From Polytrichum commune (lineage: Eukaryota > Streptophyta > Polytrichopsida > Polytrichales > Polytrichaceae): DNA of 64,000 nucleotides. The stretch is from contig OX485808.1 of assembly GCA_950295325.1 (NCBI GenBank), forward strand, positions 16,076,527 through 16,140,526, read 5' to 3'. How positions within the stretch are numbered: the first letter of the stretch is position 1; each line of letters starts with the position of its first letter. The notes under the pieces were generated by a model, which made no database searches, was not told the DNA's origin, and saw nothing but the letters and a program-made list of their open reading frames with translations. Of this stretch, positions 41,583 to 52,300 are shown one piece after another. The translations under genes were made by a program, and so were the position numbers.

Positions 41583-42125
41583 TTGTTTCCTTTTAAAGGA
41601 CTCATAGAGACATTAACCAAGAAGTTTAAGGCATACATGGGTCCAAGCCCACTTGTGTGCATGGACGAAATGATGGTCCCTTACAAAGGTTGTTGTTGCC
41701 GATTCCGCCAATACACGCGGAAGAAACCAACAAATATTGCCAATAAGTTTGGGCTTTGCGATGCAATGTTAACAAGTATGTCAATGATATAGAGATATAT
41801 TTGGGAGCCCCTACGAGTCTTGCAAGAAATATGCACAAGTAATGGGAATTGGGCATGGGGTAGTCACTTGCCTAGTAAGGGCTACACCTTGGTGACAAAT
41901 TCTTTCATGCAAGACGTGGATGTGCAGGACCAAATGCATGAGTCCTACACATCACATCTTGGCACAAAAAAAGGGTGGCATCGTAAATATGTTCGTATGG
42001 GTTATTGGTTCGATTTCGATAGCCTTTTCCTGACATGCTATGATGCTCTAAGGGAGTTTGTGAGCCGTGTGATAGGTAACTATCTCGCACAGTTCGGAAA
42101 GCACTTTACTATGTCAAACGGGTAA
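41583..42125 (+). pseudogene. PiggyBac-type transposase remnant
   Basis: One frame interrupted by a stop near 41790 gives two blocks. The first (FKAYMGPSPLVCMDEMMVPY, then KGCCCRFRQY and KKPTNIANKFGLCDA) corresponds to the piggyBac DDE_Tnp_1_7 region DE-x-MVPFKGR...KQY-x-x-KP. It contains the first catalytic Asp. The second (DVDVQDQMHESYTSHLGTKK, then GWHRKYVRMGYWFDFDSL) corresponds to the later GGVDLHDQ...Y...KWW block. The parts between, with the other catalytic Asp residues, are missing, so it is inactive and internally deleted. It starts about 260 bp after the foldback element. TTAA flanks were not identified. Confidence 0.72.
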
Positions 42126-42878
42126 TCCATGTCTCGGGGGGGGCACTCCCTTGTATATTTTGCATACACCTGCGATAATGACCTATTAAAATGGGGGCTA
42201 TTTACCTATAAGAAAGGATTATAAGGGATGCTAATTTTTGAAATAATGGTAAATTGTTGTGATTATTTGCACCCTATTGGTAATTATAAATTCTTGGATG
42301 GTTGATTTTATGGTACCCTATATTACTTATATGTAATTTTTTCCCCTGATTGCCCCAATTCCTTAAAGTGTATGATACAGTAGAATTCTCGTTAGAAGCA
42401 CGTGTACAGAGTAAGAGAAACAAACACTTACTAGGGTTTAGGGTTTAGGGTTTAGGGTTCAGGGTCACACTGAAGTCCGGGGAAAGCAAAACACTAAACA
42501 ATAACAACAAAAGATTGCAATTACATGTCATTAAGCAACACGAGCCAACAAATAAAAGTTGTGTTGGATAACAAAGTTAGAAACCTTGAGGTCTTAGGGA
42601 ACAGGCCAGCCACATGTGTCTCAAAGTCACATTTACAAGGTTTGCAGAAGCCCTACAATTGATGCCTTGATCTTCCAATCCTACACATTGGAGGAAAATC
42701 CCTCGCCATGCAAGCAAAATCCACCTAAACTAGCTAGGCTACCATTTACACATGTGGGAGATATGAGGGTACTTGAACTGAAATGACTACTACAGATTTC
42801 AAGGTATACTAATGATCATTCAGCCTTTTTTCCAAATTATATCTCCACATGTGTGAGATAGTACAAATTTAGCAGGTT
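42126..42878. other. Non-genic stretch with telomere-like tract
   Basis: No gene is seen. A plant telomere-type repeat lies at 42432-42463; the rest is AT-rich. Confidence 0.6.
42432..42463 (+). repeat. Interstitial plant-type telomere repeat
   Basis: Four TTTAGGG units, the last changed to TTCAGGG. Short interstitial tracts like this can mark break repair, or can occur in plant promoters as a telo-box. Confidence 0.85.
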
Positions 42879-43223
42879 TTATTTTTTATTTGAAATGAAC
42901 TCACTCAATGAGTTTGCATCTACCTCATCTAAGGTGTAGATTTTGCCAGTTGATTCATACACTAGAGACACAGTTGAGATAATAGCATCCACATCAACCC
43001 ACACACAGTCACTCTCAACATACTTATATTTGTTGAGACCCGGCTGTTTTTTGAACCAATGGAGGTAAGCCATAGCAGTTGGGAAGAGCGTTTCTCTATT
43101 TCCGTTCTGGACTGCACGTTTCATCAAGTCAATGGGTTGCCAACAATTGCCCCACTTAGTACCAACCTTCACCCTTATCTTTTGAACCCTTCCTATATAG
43201 AACATGCCATATTTTGGTGGCAA
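42879..43223 (-). CDS. Hypothetical 114-aa open frame
   Basis: A complete frame on the minus strand, with segments MPPKYGMFYIGRVQKIRVKV, WGNCWQPIDLMKRAVQ, CVWVDVDAIISTVSLVYES and YTLDEVDANSLSEFISNKK. The even spread of hydrophobic and charged residues and the acidic tail look like a folded domain rather than a chance ORF. I do not recognise the family. It lies among transposon remnants, so it may be the end of a transposon protein whose other exons are lost. Its start may be internal, since no upstream exons were traced. Confidence 0.35.
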   Translation of the reverse strand: MPPKYGMFYIGRVQKIRVKVGTKWGNCWQPIDLMKRAVQNGNRETLFPTAMAYLHWFKKQPGLNKYKYVESDCVWVDVDAIISTVSLVYESTGKIYTLDEVDANSLSEFISNKK

Positions 43224-44600
43224 AGTATTTAATTTTTGAAACTATCGCTTTTTCTCCATGCTATTTTATATGTACCACTTAGGTAATTTAATCATGTTTT
43301 GTCAAATGCTATATTACATATAATCATGTTTCATAATACCAGAGCACCCTATACTACATCTAATAATTTTACAAATTTTACGCCAAATTTTTATACAAGA
43401 CCATATATTTTATCGCACGTAGGTCTCATAAGGCAGTACATGCCCCCGCCTAGGCCCAAGAAACAACGGACACTCCTCCGTAGGCAATGTGTTGTGTGTG
43501 AGAAACACACATCCCTTTGGTGTCATGGGATGTAATGATTTGATTGTTGCATAAGCCCATGCTTTGTTGCAACTCATCCCATTGGTGTACAGTGGCGACC
43601 ATAATTAGATCTTTTTGTCCGTTTTTGTATAGAATTCTTGATGGCATTGGGGTATTTGGGGTATTAGAGGAGGTGTTGAGCACATACAAGCAGTTGCATT
43701 TCACATTGTCGTTGTTTCTATGTTGGTTGTGGTTTACCTTGTTCTAGTGTTTAGTTTGGGAATTAGGAAGACAAGGTGTGCATGTTGCGGTGTCTAACTC
43801 GTCCCTAATTGGTACACATTGGCACCACCAAATCCAAAACGCACATGCCAACACCGCATAGAGGAAAACTGTGTGAATTGATAGCAACAACAGCTCCAAC
43901 ACCATTCCGCTTGACATGTAGCTTGCAGTCGGGAGAACAATTGGAACATGTTTCATTGCATAGGGTTTGCATGTGTTTGGCTAGCAATTGAGCTCACAAT
44001 GCAATGGTGTAGGTCTAAAAGGCAACATAATGTGGGAACCTAATCATGTGTTTTTTGTCTACCTATATTTAATGTTAGAAATCATTGCCATCATCTCGCA
44101 ATCCACATGATGGTTTTGGGCTTTGCCATAGTGTCACCTAGGAAAATCAATCCTTAAAAGACCTTGAATTAAACTAGTCCAAGTCATTGGAAAATAAAAG
44201 TCCAAACCCCAAGTCAATATAGAATGTTGTAGTGTAGTTGGACTATTCATTTGATCCATGCAAAGGTGACTTCAATCTCTCTATACACATGTAATAATAA
44301 AAGCCTTGGCCCAAGGAGTTCTCTAGATTTAATCTTTTGTCTTCATGTTTTTGTCCAAGGACAAAACCTAAAACCTAGGAAAAATCCAAGGGAATAGACC
44401 TTTCCTTATGTAAATACTAATGCCATGACCGGGACACTTCCACCTCACATTTATGTAAAAAAACCAATAGCTAAGCTTCAAAGAGTGAACTCCAAACTTC
44501 AAAACATTCTCAATTAGGCCTATCTTTTAACAAAGCTGGAATAATATTACATCAACAAATGTAACTATGTGTCATTGGAACAAGCCTTATCTTAGTGTTC
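43224..44600. other. Non-genic stretch left of the LINE
   Basis: No supported gene. A short plus-strand frame at 43299-43535 ends with RRQCVVCEKHTSLWCHGM, a CxxC...C pattern that could be the cysteine-rich tail of a transposase. It is too short to assign. Confidence 0.45.
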
Positions 44601-44869
44601 GTTCACCCCAAGACAGTGCAATGGCGCTGAGGCGAAGCCCTGGTGCTTTCTAAGGAAGCTGCTGGAGGTTGGGGGAAGAAGACAAGAGTAGAAGCGGCGG
44701 CAACCCGTTGCTCCTCATGCCTCTTCCCCCTTCCACCCACCTCCTCAGACACCGAAAGGCCGCCTAAAGGAAAACCCACTTCACTAGTGCACTATAAGAT
44801 CCACACAGCCAACGCACACAACCATCTCGTTTTTGAAACTCCCACACGACAACAGAAGAAGACCCAACA

Positions 44870-45010
44870 CTGCCGCAGTCGGAGATCCAACATTGCTGCA
44901 GACGGAGATCCAACACTGCTGAAGCCGAAGATCCAACACTGATTCGAAGACCCAACACTGCCATTGAAGAGATCAACACTTGAGGAGGAGATTCTCCACT
45001 GCCACAAAGT
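44870..45010 (+). repeat. Short tandem repeats in the LINE leader
   Basis: Units of about 24 bp resembling 'gaagatccaacactgctgca' occur about five times. They fall within the GC-richer leader before the larger monomers. Confidence 0.7.
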
Positions 45011-45404
45011 AGATCCAACAAACCCGAAGACGATCAGGGACCAACAGGCGACCGAGGGCCTACTACAGCAACCCGATCTGTTGCCGAAGAACATCTGCTA
45101 CTACCATTTTCGGAGAAACACAAACCTTGTCACTGGAGACTGATTTTAGATCTTGCCGCCACCGGAGTAGCAACGATCTGCTTAGTGCCGCTGCCGGAGA
45201 AAACAGAATACCGAACAGATGTAGCACACATTTCTCTCTAGTAGACAGATAGATCGACAAACAGAAAAAATAGATTTCGGTATCTGCTTGTAAAACGCCT
45301 TAGCTTAAACTGCTTACTGAAGTTTGAATATTGTTGAAGCTTTTGTTGCTAGGAAAGAAACACTGACTAAGAGTGTTACTGATAGGAGGACTGTAGAGGT
45401 TAGC

Positions 45405-45855
45405 TGATTCGACAGAGAAGTTATTTACTTCTAACGGACTTCGATTTCAGTAACCACAGTCCTGCTGTCTTAAATCATCAACACCCTGGTGGGAAATCTG
45501 GGAGAAGGGTTGTCGGGGCCAGTGGATTCGGCAGGAGAGTTGTTACATACTCCTTAGTAGATCTCGACTTCAAAAAACCACCGTCCGATTGTCTTAAATC
45601 AATCAAACACCTTTTGTGGAAAATCAGGGAGGAGGACTGCCGAGGACAATAGATTCGGCAGGAGAGTTCAACTTAGTGGAGTCGATTCCATTGACCACCG
45701 CATTGCTGTGTTTTTCAAATCAAGCAAACACCCTTTGTAGGAAATTTGGGAGAAGGCTATCGAGGGGAGTTGATTCGGCAGGAGAGTTGTTTCACACTCC
45801 TTAGCGGACTTCGACCTCAATAATCATCGTCCTACTGTCACAAATCAATCAAACC
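45405..45855 (+). repeat. Tandem 5' monomers of the LINE, about 3.5 units
   Basis: Units of 117-126 bp begin 'gattcggcaggagagtt' (45524, 45650, 45773; a weaker first unit near 45408). They share 'ccttag.ggac.tcgac.tca', 'ccgt.c.a.tgtcttaaatc' and 'aaacacc.tttgtgg'. Such arrays upstream of ORF1 recall promoter monomers of some LINE 5' UTRs. Confidence 0.75.
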
Positions 45856-46283
45856 ACCCAAACTGTTGCTGCCGGGAGGATACAGAGCTGAGGAGCCGAC
45901 AGACTACTGAAGACTATGAAGACTGCTGGAGACTAAGGAGCTGTGGAGAGGCCAAGACTCGGAGCAGCGAAGAACTTGGAGGAGTGGAGCTGAGAAGAAC
46001 TTGGAGGAGAGGAGCTGCGAAGGAGCATCGCCAAAGTTTGATTTGTGCGGCCCACCAGCTCGCCAACAGACCAGAAATCCAGGGTAGAAAAGAAGGTGCT
46101 GGGACATCAAGGAGATTGAAGGCGAAGTGTTGCTGCTAGAGCTGTTGCTGACTGTCGTTTTGCTGCCCTTCATCCGCTTGGTAAGTTTACACGTTAATTT
46201 GTTTTCTCATTATTTGCACATAGGCACACACATAGTCTTAGACACATCATAGCATTGATAGGTTTGTTAGGATAGTAAGCAAA

Positions 46284-46865
46284 ATGAAGGTTGCATATGC
46301 AACCTACCTTGTTATCATTATGTGGCTAGTACTAGCCACACCATACTGGATATACTCTCATAGTGTCAACTCTCACACCACATGGGAATGCCTTACAAAC
46401 TCTTGCTTTAAAAACACATATAAGAACGTCATAAATCCAAAGGTATGGTATAACAACCTTAATGTTCATATCATAAATGAATGGTCCATTAGAAATAATG
46501 GATCCGTGGTAGCAACGGTAGATGCTTGTGCTTTTAGTTATACTTGCCTCAAATGCTTAGGAGATGTATGGAATGTTAGAGTTGTGACAAATCATAATCT
46601 ACATAAGAGCACTTACAACCAATTTGTAAATACTAATATGAAGATTCATATGAATAGGAAAATGTGTTATCATAGGATGAATGCAAGTTGTACTCATACT
46701 AATACTCATATGATGTTAGAACATGCAAATCACTTCTTCTTTCACTCTCAATTCCTAGGAGGCCCACAACTTAATTTGTGGAAAGGAATTAGAGGAAAAA
46801 AAATAAGAAGTATACCTCATTCAAAACTAAAGTACAAAACGTTCGTTTGCTTTACTTATATCAGA
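46284..46865 (+). other. Open frame in phase with, and upstream of, LINE ORF1
   Basis: A 194-codon open stretch beginning MKVAYATYLVIIMWLVLATP continues in the same frame into ORF1. The start resembles a signal peptide or membrane segment. Composition is Asn/His/Thr-rich. It may be leader sequence open by chance or a real N-terminal extension of ORF1. No family is recognised. Confidence 0.3.
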
Positions 46866-48485
46866 ATGGCAACCATCACTCCAACCTCATCATCCCGTAA
46901 GTTGTTTGAAAATGAAAATATAGATTCTACAAGTGGAAAACGTCCAGTGCTTGCTGTGGTATTGTCAAGTCAAAAAAAGGTTAAAGGAATAGCACCCACT
47001 GAGAGAATACACCCCCCCTATTGGCTTGGTTTTCAAGCTATGAACACAATTGCAAAATTTGCCAACATGCCTCTCATTCAAACACCTTCTTTCACTGAGT
47101 TAGTCAAAAAATGTATGTGTGAGTCTGAAGCACATGAAATGGTGGAGTCATCTCCCTCCTTTCCGTTCGTTGCCCAAGAATAGTGGCCTTCCATACGAAC
47201 GGATGGTAAGGAGGGAATGCACTACAATCTCACCCATATTCCTTCAGATGTGGAAGTGGGTGACCATGGATTTGCTTTGGACTATCACATATCTATCCAT
47301 TTTGAAATTGAAAGAATAGAATTGGATAGAGATGTGATACTCAACTTAACAAAGGATAGACTAAAAACAAGGAGGATAGAGGTCGGGGAAGTCCTAGGAG
47401 AGCCCATAGCTGTCCTTTGTTTTCATGGGACCAAAAGATGGAGTGGAATTATTAAACTCCACCTTAAAAACCCTGAAATGGATGGATATGGCCTTCTCTG
47501 TGGATTGAGACCTTTCATCCTCAAGCTTGGCCAATTTACAAATGCTATAGGCAAAGTGTGTAAATCCTTTGATACCATTGCAATTGCATCCATGCTCTCC
47601 GTCAAAGTCACAACCCCGTCAATCAAGGGTAAAGAATGGTATGATTTGTTTGTAGAAATAGTTGGGGATGGATTTCGACGAGGCCTTGACTTTGAAATAA
47701 CGAATGTGCAAAAATCGGCGGATGCTGAGTTTGCTTGGATTAAAGCACCCTCTCCAGAGGAAGCCAAAAGAATTAAAGCACTCAAACTTTCGTTTTTCAA
47801 TGAAATAGTAGATGTAAACTTTGCAAGTAACGAAAAACTCTCAGAAGATGATAAAGCCCAAAAGAATGCACTCATTCTAATTGCCTGTAACCTCAATAAA
47901 GTAAAAACAACTATGCAAATCGAAGAAGGAATCCGAAAATGCATGGGAGAACTTATTGTTCTCGGTTTTTACTTTAGACTTGAGAACGGAAAGTATACGG
48001 GCTCATGCAATGTCCAATGCCTCAACTCTTTTGTCTACAAGAAATTTGTTAAGAAAAATGAAAAAATATTTGGTAAATATGTTGAATTTACCCCCCATCC
48101 AAAAAGTCTAGACGGGATAAATGCACCTAGTAAAGAAGAGCTAGTTAGACTTGGATTTTCAGACGTGAACACCGCACTTGCAAACACCATCCAAGCTCTG
48201 GAGAATGGACCGCACCAAAACATCACCAACAAAGATCTCAACAAGATGGTAGAAGTAGCGGTAAAAAAGGGGACGGATGAAATACGAAAGGAAATGGTGA
48301 ACCTTAAAGGTAAGATTGTGCAAGAGGCAAAGGTTTATGCCGACCATGTGCAAGCGGAGTCAAACAAGAATTCCAAGCTCCAAATACAACTCCTTCAAAG
48401 GCAAATGAAGATTACCTTGGATGCTATCGAACCGGCTCACCTGGACATATCAGAAATTGAAAACAATATGGACTTGACAAACTAA
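46866..48485 (+). pseudogene. LINE ORF1 protein with one in-frame stop
   Basis: From the ATG coding MATITPTSSSRKLF the frame is open to 48485 except for a TAG at 47181-47183 (FPFVAQE*WPSIRTDG). If that stop is one base change, the protein was about 539 aa. The middle shows two alpha/beta segments typical of RRM-type ORF1 proteins: AVLCFHGTKRWSGIIKLHL through FAWIKAPSPEEAKRI, and ALILIACNLNKVK through GSCNVQCLNSFVYKKF. The C-terminal third (MVEVAVKKGTDEIRKEMVN onward) is a predicted coiled coil. ORF1 proteins bind the element RNA and form multimers. Downstream ORF2 starts 118 nt after this stop. The part after the TAG is a long clean frame of 422 codons. Confidence 0.65.
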
Positions 48486-48718
48486 TTTCGACAAACATCC
48501 CGGCGGCGTACAATTATAAATGACTTATAGTATATTTATATACTAAAAAACATAATTAAATTATTAATATATACTAAAAATAAAACCCTACCTATAGTAT
48601 TTATGAATACTATAACATCAAAAATTCACAAAGAAAACCCCCCCAACACCTCACAAAAACAAATCTATTTACTCACAATACAACAATATCCTATCCAATA
48701 CAACAAAGTATACAATAC

Positions 48719-49045
48719 GGCCTCGGCCTACCGGCCTCGCCACAAAATAAAACTAACAAGATATATACACTACCACTCCCTCAACCCCATCATTAACACA
48801 ATCACAAAGCCTACCCACCAACATACTAAATCTATACACTACCTCCCAAAAACTACACAAAAAATAATAATTGCCTTACCTAATCTATTTACAAAAAGTA
48901 AATATAAACTACTCACCTTAAATAAACCTCACCTCAACATCAAACACCATCACAAACCCTATTTCAAACACCTATTAAACCCTCATTCAAAATACCAACC
49001 TCACCCAAAAGATACAATGGCCTCGGCCTACCGGCCTCGCCACAC
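48719..49045 (+). repeat. 300-bp duplication with GC-rich block in ORF2 N-terminus
   Basis: An identical 26-nt block beginning 'ggcctcggcctaccggcctc' occurs at 48719 and 49019, exactly 300 bp apart and in frame. It encodes ASAYRPRH twice. The following about 170 bp are also alike at protein level (IIIALPNLFTKSKYK against IIPAIPNFFTTTKFT). The GC-rich block stands out sharply from its AC-rich, AT-rich surroundings. Confidence 0.85.
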
Positions 49046-49292
49046 AAATAATAACACATACCACTTCATAAATAACTGGAGACCTAACTCAATAACAAGC
49101 CAAAAATCTATAAAAAATACAAACTCACACTTCTCACCCAAACAAATAGAAAACATCATACCCGCTATACCTAACTTCTTTACTACAACCAAGTTCACAA
49201 TCATAATATATCTAAAAATAAACATGAAAAATCCAAAAACACTCCATTCCCGTGGATACTACTTTATTAACAAACTAAAATTGCTAAAATGC

Positions 49293-49319
49293 GGGGACAT
49301 AGAACCCAACCCCGGACCA
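49293..49319 (+). other. 2A ribosome-skipping motif in LINE ORF2
   Basis: Codons read GDIEPNPGP followed by Met, the D(V/I)ExNPGP signature at which the ribosome skips the Gly-Pro bond. It sits at about residue 231 of the ORF2 frame, before the APE domain, and would release the N-terminal part as a separate protein. Confidence 0.88.
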
Positions 49320-52300
49320 ATGCCTAACATCCTACATACACACCCTGCTACACACAAAAAAAAAGCCAACATCTACTTCATTCCAAACACTATAAAACTA
49401 CAACCTGAATACCAACACATAGCAAACATATTTGCCCCCATACTAAAAAATACACACCCACTACATCCTCAAGCAATAACCACCTACCCGCATCTACATC
49501 AATATATCCAAACACAAAGGCAATCACCACTAACCCATATGCTATACGCTCTAATCATCACCATCCACCCCTCAATAGACACATGCAATAACATACTAGC
49601 CCAACCCCAAAATTACCACTTTAATAACATATGGACGAACACATTGATTATCAGACTGGCCAACCTCACTAACCCCCCCAAAAGGCATATATCAACACCT
49701 CACCCCAACACAACTTTTGTAGAAAACAATCAAGATATAATATACCCAAAAAATTTAATACACACAGAGATATATGATTTTATCCACAACCAAGATACTA
49801 CACCAACACCAATCACCCTTCAAAATAAATTTCCCTTCCTCCCAAATCAATTGATCACCGAAGCACTCCGATGCCTAGAAAGCATCAACGAATATTCACA
49901 CCCACCCCCACCCCCAGCTACACCTACACCAACCCCAACAATTAACACCGACACCGAGCACGAAACAAACATAATAACATGGAATACGTCATCACTCAAC
50001 ACATCATTACCAAACCTACAAAGCCTAATAAACAACTCGCTAAACAACACAACAATCATACATATTCAAGAAACCAAACTAACTGCAAATAAATCTACAA
50101 AATACATACAAAACCTATTTCCGAAATTTAAACTCATTTTCAACAACACACATGCACTCACAAGATGCATACAACAAAGAATGCCTTATACTCCAGGAAG
50201 AGGAGGCTTACTCACACTTATCCACAAGAAATATGCATTCCCTGGGAATATCACCAAAAATTCCTACGCCAATAAATATATCCCCATACCTACAAATAAT
50301 TAAAATAAACAACCATCCACTAATACCTTGGCTAATCATACACATGTACATGCCTACACACTTAGAAGACACATGCCTCATTCTACACCTTAAGAACGAA
50401 ATCACTAACGAAATCACTATACACCCCAATCACATGTATACATTATGTAGGGACTTTAACCGAGATATCGCACTTAGAGGCAGACAAAATAACAACATTA
50501 ACACCCCTCCACAAAAAGAACATTACCAATGGAAAATTTTCACCGCATTATTCAACCTAGAATATATCCCAACTAACACTAGCATCTCCAGACAAGAAAA
50601 CTATAATTACACATCAACAAGTCTAATAGATGGATTCTACATTCACTTACCAAACAACAGCAAATTCATTTATACCACAAACACAAACATGAATCTAAAT
50701 TCAGACCATTATCTAGTTGTACTACATATCCTCCACAACATCCTTATAGCCAGATCCCCACCCCCCACAAACACGTCACCAACTAGAATACTAAACCCAA
50801 TACCACCAGAAAACATCGAAAAATTCAACATAACATTCATCGAAGAAAACTCTGCACAAATAAAAGCCCTTACCACCCTACTCGAAAACCACCAACACTT
50901 AAGCCCGGATCAATGGGCGGAAGCCTGTACAACATTCGACCACATTGTATACAAAATTTTAGAAACAATTGAAGAAACTTGTAAAGCAGACCCACTACCC
51001 AACCTTACGAATAGAACATCACAACAAGGTGGGTTTTGCCACGCAAACTTGCGAGAAAATGGAAAAAACACCTTAACACATATCACCTCATTAGGAAAAC
51101 CATATATATTGCACAACACGATCCACTCTGGCAAGCACACCCCATCCTAAACGATATACGAAACCACCAACACACAAACATCCCACACCCACCTGTTACA
51201 ACGGCACCTCCTACTGAATGGATTGATGCCATAGCAACCATCGCAAAAAATACAAATAAAGAAGCCAGGAAAATCACCACAAAATACACCAAAGACTGCA
51301 TTCTAAAGGCCGTATCAAAATACCGTCAAATGTATGAAAAAAACCCCAAAAAGATAAATCGAAAAGTCTTCAAAAACACTGAAACCTCACCCCTGGACTC
51401 CATCATTGATAGACAAAATAATATATTAACTAACCCAGAAGACATCGCAGCAGAAATATACACGCAACAATCCATCAGTAACCGTCCTACAGTTCCCACA
51501 TGTCAATATCAAAATACACACCCACTACACTGCACATGTGGAGTCCGGCAATATCCATGGCATGACTTAGACGGATACATCATTGATAAACGAGGAGAAC
51601 CCCAAATCCCCCTACACACGTATTTTGACCAAGAAATATACGACTTTTGTCTTAAAAACCTAAATAATAACAAAGCCCCAGGCCCAGACAAAATACCCAA
51701 TTCAATTCTAAAAAACATGCCCCCACGATTCCATAAATTACTCTTCTTATTTTTTAAACATTGTTATAAACAAAAACAAATCCCTGCATCATGGAAAACC
51801 AGTCTGACAATTTTACTATACAAAAAAAGTAACCCATCACAACTAACAAACCATAGACCTATTGCACTAGCTAACACCATATATAAATTCTACTCGAGTA
51901 CATTAACTTCTATCCTATCAGCGTATGGAGAAAAATACCAAATATTACACGATAGTCAAGAAGGGTTTAGAGCAGAGAGAAGCACTTCTAGACAAATCCA
52001 ATTATTAATCGCAGCACTTGAAGACGCAAGATTCACGAACCAAGATATATATATCCTTTACATTGACTTTAAAAACGCCTTCGGCTCCATTGATCACGCC
52101 AGACTTTTAGCCATAATGAAAGATCTGGGATATCCCACTGACTCCATAAATCTCATAGGAAACATATATTCACAATCCTCAACAATATTCAATGGTGAAC
52201 ACTTCGGTAAACCTTACCAATCCCCATTCAAAGAGGTACAATACAAGGTGATACCCTTAGCCCATATCTATTTATCATATTCCTAGAACCCCTCCTCAGA

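Noticed and set aside
49028-50059. Minus-strand open frames antisense to LINE ORF2
   Set aside because: They are hydrophobic, G/V/W-rich translations caused by the A/C bias of the coding strand, with no family motifs.
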